Source: JADFRG01 sp048054495
GTDB lineage: Bacteria > Chloroflexota > Anaerolineae > Anaerolineales > E44-bin32
Direction of reading: 5' to 3'
Assembly (NCBI GenBank): GCA_048054495.1
Contig: JBGMQN010000006.1
Coordinates: 1 to 29,014, forward strand
Length of the DNA stretch: 29,014 nt
Positions 1-9,007 of this stretch are shown here, piece after piece (the first letter of the stretch is position 1; each line of letters opens with the position of its first letter). The notes below the pieces were generated by a model. The model was not told where the DNA came from. It saw nothing but the letters and a program-made list of their open reading frames with translations, and ran no database searches. The position numbers and the translations under genes were made by a program.

Positions 1-8
1 AAAGGAGG
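1..8 (+). promoter_or_regulatory. Ribosome binding site of ilvB
   Basis: AAAGGAGG at the window edge is a near-perfect Shine-Dalgarno sequence. It lies 2 nt before the ATG at 11 and 5 nt before the ATG at 14, which favours 14 as the start. Any promoter or leader for the operon lies outside the window. Confidence 0.75.
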
Positions 9-13
9 AGATG

Positions 14-1738
14 ATGGAACGAACAGGAGCGCAAATTGTCTGGGAAGTATTGACCCAGGAAGGCGTCGAAGTTGTATTCGGATACCCGGGAGGCGCGATC
101 TTACCGACCTATGACGCGATGCTTGACTACCCAGTGCGGCATGTTCTGGTGCGGCACGAGCAAGGCGCGGCACATATGGCAGATGGGTATGCCCGCGCCT
201 CCGGACGAGTGGGGGTGGCTATGGCGACCTCCGGGCCTGGCGCTACAAACCTGGTTACTGGCATCGCTACCGCAATGATGGATTCATCTCCGATCGTATG
301 CATCACTGGCCAAGTCCACTCAGCCGCTATTGGTGGCGACGCCTTTCAGGAGACCGACGTAACCGGCGTAACGCTCCCAGTAACGAAGCACAACTATCTC
401 GTTACAGACGTGGAGGACATCGGACCCACTGTGCGAGAAGCGTTCTATGTGGCTCGATCGGGCCGTCCTGGTCCGGTGCTCGTCGACATCAGCAAAGATG
501 CGCAGACTGGGTCGATGGACTACGTTCCGCCAGAAACGCCTGCACGGCTGCCGGGTTATCGACCCGATTTGCGTGCGCTTCCGGAAGAGTACGAGCACGC
601 GCTGGAATTGATCGAAGCCGCGGAACGACCGATCATTTTGGCTGGACACGGAGTCATGATGTCTGGCGCGATGAGGGAACTTCGTGAATTCGCCGAGAAA
701 ACTCAGATTCCAGTGGCGGTGACGCTGCTCGGTATCGGCGGCTTGCCTGCCAGCCATCCGCTCAACCTGGGCATGATGGGGATGCACGGCGAAGCCTGGG
801 TCAATCACGCCATCCAAGAAGCGGATCTGCTACTGGCCTTCGGCATGCGCTTCGATGACCGCGTGACGGGAAACCTGAAGACTTACGCGGTGAATGCTAA
901 GAAGATCCACGTTGAGATCGATCCCAGCGAGATCAATAAGGTGGTGCAGGTCGATGTGGGTATCGTCGGCGACTTACGCGAGACCCTGGGGACTCTATTG
1001 CCGCGCCTGCCTGACAAGGAACATGCTGCATGGCTAGACCATATCGATGAGCTTATGGGGGACTCAGCCGCGCGCGACATTCAAGGCCTCCCGGACGACG
1101 GAGCTCTCTATGCGGCGCATGTCATCAACGATCTATGGAGGTTTACTGGCGGCAAACCGATCATCGTCACCGACGTCGGGCAGCACCAGATGTGGGAAGC
1201 GCAGTATTTCAGGCATGAAGAGCCGTTCACACTAATCACCTCCGGAGGGCTGGGCACCATGGGTTTTGGCCTGCCGGCGGCGATGGGTGTTCGTTTTGCC
1301 AAGCCCGACGAGGAAATCTGGGTCATCGTGGGCGATGGAGGTTTCCAAATGACCCAGGCCGAGCTGTCAACTTGTGCCCAGGAGGGGATCAAGGTCAACG
1401 TTGCGATCATCAACAACGGTTACCTGGGCATGGTCCGCCAATGGCAGGAATTCTTCTTCGAACGTCGCTACGCGGCTACACCCATGCACAACCCCGACTT
1501 CGTGAAATTGGCAGAGGCTCACGGGCTGGCCGGGCTCCGTGTTGAGGAGCGGGGCCAGGTAGAGGACGCAGTGCGCTGGGCACAGCAAGAACCCGGGACG
1601 GTGGTGATCGATTTTCGCGTCGAACAGGAGGACATCGTGTACCCGATGGTGCCAGCCGGGGCGGATTTACATGCCATGATCCGGCGGCCAAACCCCATCG
1701 TCGAAACTGCTGAAGGCGAAATGGTAGGAGGTGCTTAA
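14..1738 (+). CDS. ilvB: Acetolactate synthase, large (catalytic) subunit
   Basis: ThDP-dependent enzyme that condenses two pyruvates to acetolactate, or pyruvate with 2-oxobutyrate to acetohydroxybutyrate. It is the first common step of Val/Leu/Ile synthesis. The N-terminal pyrimidine-binding domain has the catalytic Glu in VRHEQGAAHMADGYA (about residue 49) and the SGPGATN loop. The C-terminal pyrophosphate-binding domain has GDGGFQM at about 440 and the NNGYLGM metal-binding end at about 467. Its roughly 574 residues match the family. ATG at 14 is preferred over ATG at 11 because of Shine-Dalgarno spacing. The stop overlaps the ilvN start by one base (TAATG), so the two subunits are translationally coupled. 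The 5' regulatory region is not visible. Confidence 0.96.
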   Translation: MERTGAQIVWEVLTQEGVEVVFGYPGGAILPTYDAMLDYPVRHVLVRHEQGAAHMADGYARASGRVGVAMATSGPGATNLVTGIATAMMDSSPIVCITGQVHSAAIGGDAFQETDVTGVTLPVTKHNYLVTDVEDIGPTVREAFYVARSGRPGPVLVDISKDAQTGSMDYVPPETPARLPGYRPDLRALPEEYEHALELIEAAERPIILAGHGVMMSGAMRELREFAEKTQIPVAVTLLGIGGLPASHPLNLGMMGMHGEAWVNHAIQEADLLLAFGMRFDDRVTGNLKTYAVNAKKIHVEIDPSEINKVVQVDVGIVGDLRETLGTLLPRLPDKEHAAWLDHIDELMGDSAARDIQGLPDDGALYAAHVINDLWRFTGGKPIIVTDVGQHQMWEAQYFRHEEPFTLITSGGLGTMGFGLPAAMGVRFAKPDEEIWVIVGDGGFQMTQAELSTCAQEGIKVNVAIINNGYLGMVRQWQEFFFERRYAATPMHNPDFVKLAEAHGLAGLRVEERGQVEDAVRWAQQEPGTVVIDFRVEQEDIVYPMVPAGADLHAMIRRPNPIVETAEGEMVGGA

Positions 1739-2307
1739 TGAGCGACAACGGAAAGGTTCCTATGCGTGATGGTACCCACACATTCGTTGTATATGTCGAA
1801 GACAAGCCTGGCGTCTTGAATCGTGTGGCTTCGCTCTTCCGCCGCCGCGCATTTAATATCGAATCACTAACGGTCGGTCCTACGGACCAGCCAGGCATCT
1901 CTCGCATGACCATCGCGATGCAAGCCGACGAGGTCGTAGCGCGGCGTGTGGAGGCGAGCCTCTACAAGCTGGTAAATGTGCTCCGTGTTGAAAACGTCAC
2001 GCATATTCCCTCCGTTATGCGCGATCTGGCACTGATCAAAGTGAAGGCCGACTCTTCTGCGCGGGCTCAGGTGCTTCAGATGTGCGAAGTGTTCAGGGCT
2101 CGGGCAGTCGACGTGACCCCGGAGGCGCTCATCGTGGAGATCACCGGCACGGAGGAGAAGATCGAAAGTCTCTGTGAGGTACTGCGCCCGTTCGGCATCC
2201 TCGAAATGGTTCGCACCGGGCGTGTAGCGATGACCCGAGGTTCGGAGGTTCCAGGAGTAGATCCGGAGTTCGTGGCCGCCCACGTGCCCAACGGAGCCGC
2301 CCGCTGA
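1738..2307 (+). CDS. ilvN: Acetolactate synthase, small (regulatory) subunit
   Basis: Regulatory subunit that activates IlvB and confers valine feedback inhibition in this family. The N-terminal ACT domain is evident (THTFVVYVEDKPGVLNRVAS, about residues 12-31, then NIESLTVG). A second alpha/beta domain follows (about 95-170; RDLALIKVKA and VEITGTEEKI). At 189 residues it is somewhat longer than the 160-175 usual for IlvH/IlvN, with the extra residues at the C-terminus. It overlaps ilvB by one base and is preceded by AGGAGGT within the ilvB end. About 250 nt containing a palindromic repeat separate it from ilvC. ilvH would be an equally valid symbol. Confidence 0.94.
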   Translation: MSDNGKVPMRDGTHTFVVYVEDKPGVLNRVASLFRRRAFNIESLTVGPTDQPGISRMTIAMQADEVVARRVEASLYKLVNVLRVENVTHIPSVMRDLALIKVKADSSARAQVLQMCEVFRARAVDVTPEALIVEITGTEEKIESLCEVLRPFGILEMVRTGRVAMTRGSEVPGVDPEFVAAHVPNGAAR

Positions 2308-2416
2308 GCGGTCGGTACCTTCCTATCAACCGTCGCCCGCCGCATTCTGGGCTACAGCCGCCACGAGTTGAGCTAGGCTCAGTTGCTCGCCTGGCCCTAT
2401 ACTGCTCTGAGTAGGA

Positions 2417-2440
2417 GAGGATTGCATCGCTCGCTATGAC
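2417..2440 (+). repeat. Decayed copy of the ilvN-ilvC palindromic repeat arm
   Basis: The stretch around GGATTGCATCGCTCGCTATG looks like a mutated version of the right arm found at 2501-2530 (GAGATTGCTTCG...CTCGCAATGACA). It has the same order of blocks and several substitutions. It lies 13 nt before the intact hairpin. The similarity was judged by eye. Confidence 0.45.
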
Positions 2441-2453
2441 GATCTATGCGAAC

Positions 2454-2530
2454 TGTCATTGCGAGAAGCGTAGCGACGAAGCAATCCCCAACACCCAGGA
2501 GGAGATTGCTTCGCTTCGCTCGCAATGACA
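2454..2530. repeat. Palindromic intergenic repeat (GTCATTGCGAG type)
   Basis: An imperfect inverted repeat. It opens with TGTCATTGCGAG and closes with CTCGCAATGACA. The inner blocks GACGAAGCAATCCC and GGAGATTGCTTCG also pair, around a loop near AACACCCAGG. The right arm is a few bases shorter than the left. Transcribed through, it would form a long stem in the ilvN-ilvC spacer. From memory, repeats with this core occur in many copies in several bacterial phyla, including Chloroflexota. No other intact copy was seen in this window. There is no T-run, so it does not look like a classical terminator. It could be a REP/MITE-like element, or affect mRNA stability or processing. Confidence 0.8.
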
Positions 2531-2558
2531 GATTCCGTTCTAAGGAGAACGCTTACTT

Positions 2559-3572
2559 ATGGCAACCATCTACTACGATCAAGACGCGGATCTGAGCCTG
2601 ATCCGGGCAAAGAAGGTAGCCGTCATCGGCTATGGGTCGCAAGGACACGCGCATGCGCTGAACCTGCGGGACAGCGGAGTCGAGGTTCAGGTCGGGCTGC
2701 GTCCGGATAGCAAGAGCCGCGCTGCGGCCGAGGCGGAAGAACTGACAGTGAACATGGTGCCCGCTGTCGCGGAGTGGGCCGACGTGATTATGATGCTGGC
2801 TCCCGATACCTCGCAGCCGAAAATATTTGCGCAGCACATTGCACCCCATCTGGCTCCCTCGAAGACCTTGATGTTCAGTCACGGCTTCAACATTCGTTTT
2901 GGCACGATCGAGCCACCGGAGCAGGTGGACGTGAGCATGGTGGCGCCTAAGGCTCCCGGCCACCGCGTGCGCGAGACCTTTCAGGATGGCGAGGGCACCC
3001 CGGCGCTGCTGGCCGTTCACCAGGACTCGAGCGGAGGCGCCAAGGCGCTGGCGCTCTCCTATGCCAAAGGCCTTGGAGCCACGCGGGCCGGGGTCATCGA
3101 GACCACATTTGCCGAAGAGACCGAGACCGATCTTTTCGGCGAGCAGGCGGTGCTTTGCGGAGGAGTGAGCGCGCTGGTAAAGGCCGGATTTGAAGTGCTG
3201 GTCAAAGCTGGCTACCAGCCCGAAATAGCCTATTTCGAGTGCCTGCACGAGCTCAAATTGATCGTGGACCTCATGTACCGCGGAGGCTTGAACTATATGC
3301 GCTACTCCGTTAGCGAAACTGCCGAGCACGGAGACTACACGGGTGGTCCGCGCATAGTCACGGAAGACACGCTGGGTGAGATGAAGCAGATGCTCAGCGA
3401 GATCCAGGACGGCACCTACGCAAACGATTGGATCGCCGAAAACGAGCGGGGCCGGCCCTGGTTCAATGAACAACGAATGAAGGAGCAGAAACACCCGATC
3501 GAAGAAGTGGGGGCCGAATTGCGTCAGATGATGCCGTTTCTCGATCCGGTGACTGTGAAGCCCGGAGATTGA
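2559..3572 (+). CDS. ilvC: Ketol-acid reductoisomerase (class I)
   Basis: NADPH- and Mg-dependent isomerisation and reduction of acetolactate or acetohydroxybutyrate to dihydroxy acids. The N-terminal Rossmann domain has GYGSQGHAHA (residues 24-33), followed by a cofactor loop GLRPDSKSR. Arg48, Ser51 and Ser53 in that loop suggest NADPH preference. The catalytic region includes FSHGF (His108), VAPKAPGH (Lys131) and the acidic metal ligands in TDLFGEQ (Asp191, Glu195). The C-terminal knotted helical domain contains CLHELKLIVDLMY. Its 337 residues match the short class I form. AAGGAG precedes the ATG. It may be cotranscribed with ilvBN across the repeat or have its own promoter; no clear promoter was found in 2308-2558. 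Confidence 0.96.
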   Translation: MATIYYDQDADLSLIRAKKVAVIGYGSQGHAHALNLRDSGVEVQVGLRPDSKSRAAAEAEELTVNMVPAVAEWADVIMMLAPDTSQPKIFAQHIAPHLAPSKTLMFSHGFNIRFGTIEPPEQVDVSMVAPKAPGHRVRETFQDGEGTPALLAVHQDSSGGAKALALSYAKGLGATRAGVIETTFAEETETDLFGEQAVLCGGVSALVKAGFEVLVKAGYQPEIAYFECLHELKLIVDLMYRGGLNYMRYSVSETAEHGDYTGGPRIVTEDTLGEMKQMLSEIQDGTYANDWIAENERGRPWFNEQRMKEQKHPIEEVGAELRQMMPFLDPVTVKPGD

Positions 3573-3595
3573 GGCAGGGGGAGGGGAGCCGCTAA

Positions 3596-5242
3596 ATGGA
3601 TCAAGTACGGATATTTGACACCACGCTTCGCGATGGCGAGCAATCGCCTGGAGCGACGATGACCTCCAGCGAGAAACTCGAGGTGGCCCGGGCGCTTTCG
3701 CGCCTGCGCGTGGACGTTATCGAAGCCGGGTTTCCGGCGGCCTCGCCCGACGATCTCAATGCCGTCCGCCGCATCGCGGAAGAGGTGGGCCAGCAGGATC
3801 AGCCTCCCATCATCTGTGGCCTGGCTCGCGCCCATGGGTCAGACATCGACGCAGCCTGGAAGGCGGTCGAGCCGGCGGCTCGACCCCGAATTCATACCTT
3901 CCTGGCGACCTCGGAGATCCATATGAAGCACAAGCTGCGCATGGATCCGGAAGAGGTGATCGAACGCGTGATCGAGATGGTGCGCTACGCCCGTTCGCTG
4001 TGTGATGACGTCGAGTTTAGCCCGGAAGATGCCGGCCGAAGCGATCCCGAGTTTCTATATGTTGTGCTCGAGCAGGCCATCCAGGCCGGGGCAACGACGC
4101 TTAATATTCCGGACACAGTGGGCTACACGACCCCTGAGGAATTCGGGGGCTTGATCGCAGGTATCGTCGAGCATGTACCCGGCGTTGAAGACGTGATCCT
4201 CTCCGTTCATTGCCACGACGATCTGGGATTAGCGACTGCCAACACTCTGGCCGGCATCCAGGCCGGCGCCCGGCAAGTGGAAGTCACGATCAACGGAATC
4301 GGGGAACGAGCCGGGAACACCTCGCTGGAGGAAGTGGTGATGGCCCTGCACACGCGGCGGCCGGTTTACTCCCTCTCGACTCATATTGATACAACCCAAA
4401 TAAGTCGGATCAGCAAACTGGTAAGTAATTACACCGGCATGCTGGTCCCGCCCAACAAGGCCGTTGTTGGCGCCAATGCCTTTGCCCACGAAGCCGGAAT
4501 ACACCAGGACGGGATGCTGAAGAACGAGCTGACTTACGAAATCATGCGGCCAGAGACCGTGGGGCTAACCCAGAGCACGCTAGTGCTCGGCAAACACTCC
4601 GGTCGGCACGCGTTCAAGGTGCGGCTCGGCGAGCTTGGCTATGAGCTTGAGGACGACGACCTGGAACGCGCCTTCCGGCGCTTCAAGTCGCTGGCGGACA
4701 AGAAGAAGGTCATCTCCGACGCCGATCTCGAAGCGCTGCTGGCAGACGAGTTGTACCAGCCCCCGGAGGTGTTCGCTCTGGATGGGCTGCAGGTGGCTTG
4801 CGGAACCATGGGCATGCCAACGGCCACGGTGCGACTTTCCGGACCCGATGACACACGGTTTGTCCAGGCCGCCGTTGGGACCGGGCCGGTGGACGCGGCA
4901 TACAAGGCGATTGACGAAATCATTGGTACGCCCAATGTCTTGCTGGAGTTTTCCGTGCATGCGGTAACGGAGGGTATCGATGCGCAAGGGGAGGTAACCG
5001 TCCGGATCCAGGGGGAAGACGCCCCCGACGCCCTGAATGCCCAGCGCGAAACCTCCCGACCCAGAACCTACGGAGGGTACGGAGCCGATATGGACATCAT
5101 CGTCGCCAGCGCCAAGGCGTACCTTTCCGCGCTCAATAAGCTGCTCGCTGAAGAAGGACCGCGCGGTGAAGTGGCTGCCGCCGCGCAGGTGGGCGTAGCC
5201 CGGAAAATCGAACCTTCCGTTCCTGCCGAGGCTCCAAAATAG
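3596..5242 (+). CDS. leuA: 2-isopropylmalate synthase
   Basis: Condenses acetyl-CoA with 2-oxoisovalerate in the first committed step of leucine synthesis. The N-terminal TIM barrel starts with the HMGL-like signature FDTTLRDGEQSPG (Asp13 metal ligand) and carries SVHCHDDLG (His205, His207) and GIGERAGN (Asn241), completing the metal site. A linker domain (about 300-390) leads to the C-terminal allosteric leucine-binding domain (about 400-520; RTYGGYGADMDIIVASAKAY). The full-length 548 residues imply that leucine feedback is retained. A strong purine-rich site (GGGGAGGGGAG) lies 23 nt after ilvC, so the gene is in the same operon. The allosteric domain and the paralogous gene at 7314 separate this one from citramalate synthase. 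Confidence 0.94.
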   Translation: MDQVRIFDTTLRDGEQSPGATMTSSEKLEVARALSRLRVDVIEAGFPAASPDDLNAVRRIAEEVGQQDQPPIICGLARAHGSDIDAAWKAVEPAARPRIHTFLATSEIHMKHKLRMDPEEVIERVIEMVRYARSLCDDVEFSPEDAGRSDPEFLYVVLEQAIQAGATTLNIPDTVGYTTPEEFGGLIAGIVEHVPGVEDVILSVHCHDDLGLATANTLAGIQAGARQVEVTINGIGERAGNTSLEEVVMALHTRRPVYSLSTHIDTTQISRISKLVSNYTGMLVPPNKAVVGANAFAHEAGIHQDGMLKNELTYEIMRPETVGLTQSTLVLGKHSGRHAFKVRLGELGYELEDDDLERAFRRFKSLADKKKVISDADLEALLADELYQPPEVFALDGLQVACGTMGMPTATVRLSGPDDTRFVQAAVGTGPVDAAYKAIDEIIGTPNVLLEFSVHAVTEGIDAQGEVTVRIQGEDAPDALNAQRETSRPRTYGGYGADMDIIVASAKAYLSALNKLLAEEGPRGEVAAAAQVGVARKIEPSVPAEAPK

Positions 5243-5308
5243 TCGCTCATACGGTCCGTTCCTGGGCGCGGGCCACGCATTTGGCACTTTAGGGAACCCC
5301 GGAGGATC

Positions 5309-6727
5309 ATGAGCCATTCCAACAGCCCCCCCCGCACCATGCTCTCGAAGATCTGGAACGAGCACGTCGTTGCACAAGAGCCGGAGAGCCCGGCCGTGCT
5401 GTACATCGACCTGCACCTGATCCACGAAGTCACCTCTCCACAGGCATTCGCCGGACTGAGGGAAGCCGGCCGGCAGGTGCGTCGTCCGGTCAAGACCTTT
5501 GCAACGATGGACCACTCGACCCCAACCCTGGCGCTCGACCTGAATCTGGTGGATAAGATGGCCGCCGCACAGGTTCGGCAGCTCGGGGAGAACTGCGCGG
5601 AATTCGGCGTAACGCTTTTCGATCTGGACTCAGACCGTCGGGGAATCGTTCATGTGATTGGTCCAGAATTGGGACTGACTCAACCCGGCATGACGATCGT
5701 CTGCGGAGACAGTCACACCTCGACTCACGGCGCCTTCGGCGCGCTGGCTTTTGGGATCGGTACCAGCGAAGTCGAACACGTGCTGGCGACCCAGTGCTTG
5801 CTGCAGACTCAGCCGAACTCCTTCGAGCTGCGTGTGGAGGGGAAGATGGGTCCGGGCGTGACTGCCAAAGACATCATTTTGGCGGTGATGGCCAAGATCG
5901 GAGTGGACGGTGGGACGGGTCACGTCATCGAGTACACCGGTCCCGCAATTCGCGCGCTCGACATGGAACAGCGGATGACGGTCTGCAATATGACGATCGA
6001 GGCGGGGGCGCGTGCTGGGATGATTGCGCCCGACGACACCACGTTTGAGTACCTGGCCGGGCGTGAATATGCACCTAGCGGGCAGGCTTGGCATAGCGCG
6101 CTAGGTAACTGGCGCCAGGTCGCCACCGATGAGGGCGCTATTTACGATCGGACGGTCACTCTCGATGCGGGGGAATTGGAACCGATGATCACCTACGGCA
6201 CCAATCCCTCCATGGGCATCCTGCTCAGCGAGCGCATCCCCGCTCTGGATCGCTTCTCCGATGTCGGCCAGCGGCAATCGGTTGAAAAGGCCCTTCAGTA
6301 CATGGATCTGCAGCCGGGGCAATCGCTTCTGGGACACGAGATTGACGTGGTGTTCATCGGCTCCTGCACCAACTCTCGCATCACTGATCTGCGGTTGGCC
6401 GCAGGTATTCTCGACGGCCGTAAGGTAGCGGAGGGGCTCCGCATGCTGGTGGTCCCTGGATCGCAATCCGTCAAGCGGCAGGCAGAGGCCGAAGGCCTGC
6501 ACGAGATCTTCCGCAATGCAGGCGCCGAATGGCGCGAGGCGGGCTGCTCTATGTGCCTGGCGATGAATGGCGATGAGCTTAAAGCGGGTCAGTATGGAGT
6601 GAGCACGAGCAATCGCAATTTCGAGGGTCGACAGGGCAGAGGCGGGCGTACTTTTCTGGCTTCGCCTCTCACGGCAGCTGCCTCGGCCATATCGGGGGAA
6701 ATCACCGACCCCAGGAAGCTGCTGTAG
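5309..6727 (+). CDS. leuC: 3-isopropylmalate dehydratase, large subunit
   Basis: Aconitase-family [4Fe-4S] subunit that, with LeuD, isomerises 2- to 3-isopropylmalate. With CimA present it is expected also to convert citramalate to methylmalate. The three cluster cysteines are visible: Cys353 in GSCTNSR and Cys413/Cys416 in GCSMCLAMN. Substrate-loop motifs MDHSTPT and CGDSHTSTHGAFG are intact. Its 472 residues match the bacterial-type LeuC rather than the shorter archaeal homoaconitase type. GGAGGAT lies close before the ATG. leuD begins 7 nt downstream, so the subunits should be co-translated. Confidence 0.95.
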   Translation: MSHSNSPPRTMLSKIWNEHVVAQEPESPAVLYIDLHLIHEVTSPQAFAGLREAGRQVRRPVKTFATMDHSTPTLALDLNLVDKMAAAQVRQLGENCAEFGVTLFDLDSDRRGIVHVIGPELGLTQPGMTIVCGDSHTSTHGAFGALAFGIGTSEVEHVLATQCLLQTQPNSFELRVEGKMGPGVTAKDIILAVMAKIGVDGGTGHVIEYTGPAIRALDMEQRMTVCNMTIEAGARAGMIAPDDTTFEYLAGREYAPSGQAWHSALGNWRQVATDEGAIYDRTVTLDAGELEPMITYGTNPSMGILLSERIPALDRFSDVGQRQSVEKALQYMDLQPGQSLLGHEIDVVFIGSCTNSRITDLRLAAGILDGRKVAEGLRMLVVPGSQSVKRQAEAEGLHEIFRNAGAEWREAGCSMCLAMNGDELKAGQYGVSTSNRNFEGRQGRGGRTFLASPLTAAASAISGEITDPRKLL

Positions 6728-6733
6728 GCGGAC

Positions 6734-7327
6734 ATGGAGAAATTCAACCGACTTACATCGCACCTGGTCCCTCTGGCGGAGAAGGACGTCGACACCGATC
6801 AGATTATCCCGGCCCGCTTTTTGAAGGTGATCGACAAAGAGGGACTCGGAGAGCATCTTTTCGAAGACTGGCGGAAATTGCCGGATGGCTCACCCAATCT
6901 CGAATTCGTGCTCAATCGACCGGAGGTCCAGGGCGCCCAAATCCTACTTGCCGGCAGCAACTTCGGTTGCGGCTCCTCCCGCGAACACGCGCCATGGGCG
7001 CTAATGGATTGGGGCGTGCGAGCGGTTATCTCGACTTCCTTTGCAGATATCTTCCGCAACAACGCACTTAAGAACGGCCTGCTCCCGGTTACTGTCGAGG
7101 CCGAGGCACACAGGGAGCTTTTCGGCATGGTGACCCAGGATCCTCAGGCAGAGGTGACGATCGACCTCGTCTCGCAGACGGTTTCATTCGGCAACGGACA
7201 GGCTGTGAATTTTCCGATGGACCCCTTTGCCAAGCTCTCTCTCCTGGAGGGGGTTGACCAGCTCGGGTACTTGCTCTCTATGGAAGAAAAAATCTCCGCA
7301 TACGAGGCCAGCCATGATGAATTCTGA
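6734..7327 (+). CDS. leuD: 3-isopropylmalate dehydratase, small subunit
   Basis: Swivelling-domain partner of LeuC. The signature GSNFGCGSSREHAPWAL (about residues 75-91) forms part of the substrate-binding loop. The N-terminal DVDTDQIIPARFL is typical. Its 197 residues match the bacterial long form. The start lies 6 nt after the leuC stop. The 3' end overlaps the cimA start by 14 nt, suggesting translational coupling of dehydratase and citramalate synthase. Confidence 0.94.
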   Translation: MEKFNRLTSHLVPLAEKDVDTDQIIPARFLKVIDKEGLGEHLFEDWRKLPDGSPNLEFVLNRPEVQGAQILLAGSNFGCGSSREHAPWALMDWGVRAVISTSFADIFRNNALKNGLLPVTVEAEAHRELFGMVTQDPQAEVTIDLVSQTVSFGNGQAVNFPMDPFAKLSLLEGVDQLGYLLSMEEKISAYEASHDEF

Positions 7328-8882
7328 ACCGATTCAAATTTATGACACTACGCTGAGGGACGGCACACAGCGGGAAGGGATCTCGCTGTCCTGCGATGAC
7401 AAGCTGCGCATCGCCTCCCGGCTGGATCGATTGGGAGTGGCCTTCATTGAGGGAGGTTGGCCGGGATCGAATCCCAAGGACGCCGAGTTTTTCGATCGCG
7501 CCAAAGAGATGGTCTGGGAGACCGCACAGATCGCGGCTTTCGGCTCGACCCGGCGCGCCGGAAACGCGCCCGAGAAGGATCCCAACTTGAGAGCCTTGCT
7601 GGATGCCGAAACTCCGGTGTGCACCGTGGTGGGCAAATCCTCGAACCTTCACGTAACCGAGGTGCTGAAAACCACGCGCGATCAAAACCTGTTGATGATC
7701 ACGGAGAGCCTTGCCTACCTGAGATCGCATGACAGACGCGTCATCTATGACGCGGAGCACTTCTTCGATGGCTACAAAGACGATCCGACCTACGCGGTCG
7801 AGACCTTAAAAGCGGCCGTTGCAGGGGGCGCAGAGATCGTGGTTCTCTGTGACACAAACGGTGGGTGCATGCCCTGGGAGGTCGAGCAGATCGTTGGTGA
7901 AGTCATTGAGCACGTGGCTCACCCGGTGGGCATCCATACGCACAATGATTCGGAGTGCGCAGTTGCGAACACGCTCGCCGCCGTAACCGCCGGAGCAATC
8001 CATGTCCAGGGCACAATCAACGGTTACGGGGAGCGCTGCGGCAATGCGAATCTGTGCGCCATCATTCCTGATCTGGAGCTCAAAATGGGCCTGCGGAGCC
8101 TGCCCCGGGGGAAGCTCAGGGAGCTCTCGGAGGTCTCACGCTTCGTGTCGGATGTGGCCAACCTTCCGCAGGATGAACATATGGCGTTTGTGGGAGCAAG
8201 TGCATTCGCCCACAAGGGTGGCATCCATGTGGCCGCCATGCGCCGGAACGCAGACTCTTATCAGCACATCGACCCGGCCGAAGTGGGGAACAAAATGCGA
8301 GTGGTGGTGAGTGAGCTTTCCGGACGCGGAAATCTATTAAGCAAGGTGGAAGAACTCGGGCTGCAGCTGGACGAAAGCGTCGATATGCCGGAAGTGCTCA
8401 ATCGGCTAAAGGAATTGGAAGCCCAGGGTTTCTCGTTTGAGGCGGCAGAGGCCTCCGTCGCCATGCTGCTGAAACGCCAAACCGACGACTACGTTGCCCC
8501 ATTCGAGCTGATTGACTACGCGGTGGTGGTCGAAAATCGGGCCGGCCGGGGAACGTTCGCAGAGGCGACGGTTAAGGTGGATGTAGATGGTGAGCTGGTT
8601 CACACTGCAGCCGAGGGAAATGGCCCAGTGAACGCGCTGGACGCGGCTCTGCGCAAGGCACTCACTCCGATCTACCCTGCCCTGAGCTCGTTTCATCTTG
8701 TCGATTACAAAGTGCGCATCGTGGATGGCCAAAATGGGACCGCGGCCACCACGCGTGTGATCATCGACAGCCGCAACGGAAGCCAAGAATGGAGCACTGT
8801 GGGGGCCTCCGCCAATATCATCGAGGCTTCCTGGCAAGCGCTGGTCGACAGCATCGATTACGGCTTGGCCCTGGCGAATTGA
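7314..8882 (+). CDS. cimA: (R)-citramalate synthase (CimA type)
   Basis: Condenses pyruvate and acetyl-CoA to citramalate, giving 2-oxobutyrate for isoleucine without threonine deaminase (family knowledge). The HMGL barrel starts with IYDTTLRDGTQREGIS and carries GIHTHNDSECAVAN (HxH metal site) and NGYGERCGN. The C-terminal LeuA dimer/allosteric-type domain spans about residues 370-515. The motifs fit the CimA/LeuA2 family (DGTQREG, FIEGGWPGSNPKD) rather than LeuA. The frame is open further upstream inside leuD, but residues before ATG 7314 lack family similarity. GAGG lies 6 nt before 7314 (9 nt before the ATG at 7317), so the start is 7314 or 7317. Length is about 522 residues. The substrate call rests on motif resemblance; homocitrate synthase is less likely in this context. 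Confidence 0.9.
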   Translation: MMNSEPIQIYDTTLRDGTQREGISLSCDDKLRIASRLDRLGVAFIEGGWPGSNPKDAEFFDRAKEMVWETAQIAAFGSTRRAGNAPEKDPNLRALLDAETPVCTVVGKSSNLHVTEVLKTTRDQNLLMITESLAYLRSHDRRVIYDAEHFFDGYKDDPTYAVETLKAAVAGGAEIVVLCDTNGGCMPWEVEQIVGEVIEHVAHPVGIHTHNDSECAVANTLAAVTAGAIHVQGTINGYGERCGNANLCAIIPDLELKMGLRSLPRGKLRELSEVSRFVSDVANLPQDEHMAFVGASAFAHKGGIHVAAMRRNADSYQHIDPAEVGNKMRVVVSELSGRGNLLSKVEELGLQLDESVDMPEVLNRLKELEAQGFSFEAAEASVAMLLKRQTDDYVAPFELIDYAVVVENRAGRGTFAEATVKVDVDGELVHTAAEGNGPVNALDAALRKALTPIYPALSSFHLVDYKVRIVDGQNGTAATTRVIIDSRNGSQEWSTVGASANIIEASWQALVDSIDYGLALAN

Positions 8883-9007
8883 CTACGTGAAGCATTGAGC
8901 TTGCCGCCCGCCAGGGATCTGTAGAGCGATTAAATCCAATCGCACCAGAGGGCCTGGAGCCGATCGCGTAGAGGCTTGCTGCCCAATCGGATATGGAAGG
9001 AGTTTAT
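8883..9007 (+). other. cimA-leuB spacer
   Basis: This 125-nt spacer separates cimA from leuB. No convincing promoter, terminator or leader ORF was seen. The only clear signal is the leuB ribosome binding site at its end. leuB is therefore probably read through from upstream. Confidence 0.4.
8995..9002 (+). promoter_or_regulatory. Ribosome binding site that decides the leuB start
   Basis: GGAAGGAG is followed after 5 nt by TTG at 9008. The in-frame ATG at 8993 lies at the edge of this motif and has no Shine-Dalgarno of its own, so TTG is the better start. Confidence 0.7.

Noticed and set aside
2553..3494. Long open frame (313 codons) on the minus strand
   Set aside because: It lies fully antisense to ilvC, has no recognisable domain, and is explained by codon composition of the real gene.
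4580..5515. Long open frame (311 codons) on the minus strand
   Set aside because: Antisense to the ends of leuA and leuC, no domain signature, low-complexity translated sequence.
6101..6856. Minus-strand open frame of 251 codons
   Set aside because: Antisense to leuC/leuD, which have full family motifs.
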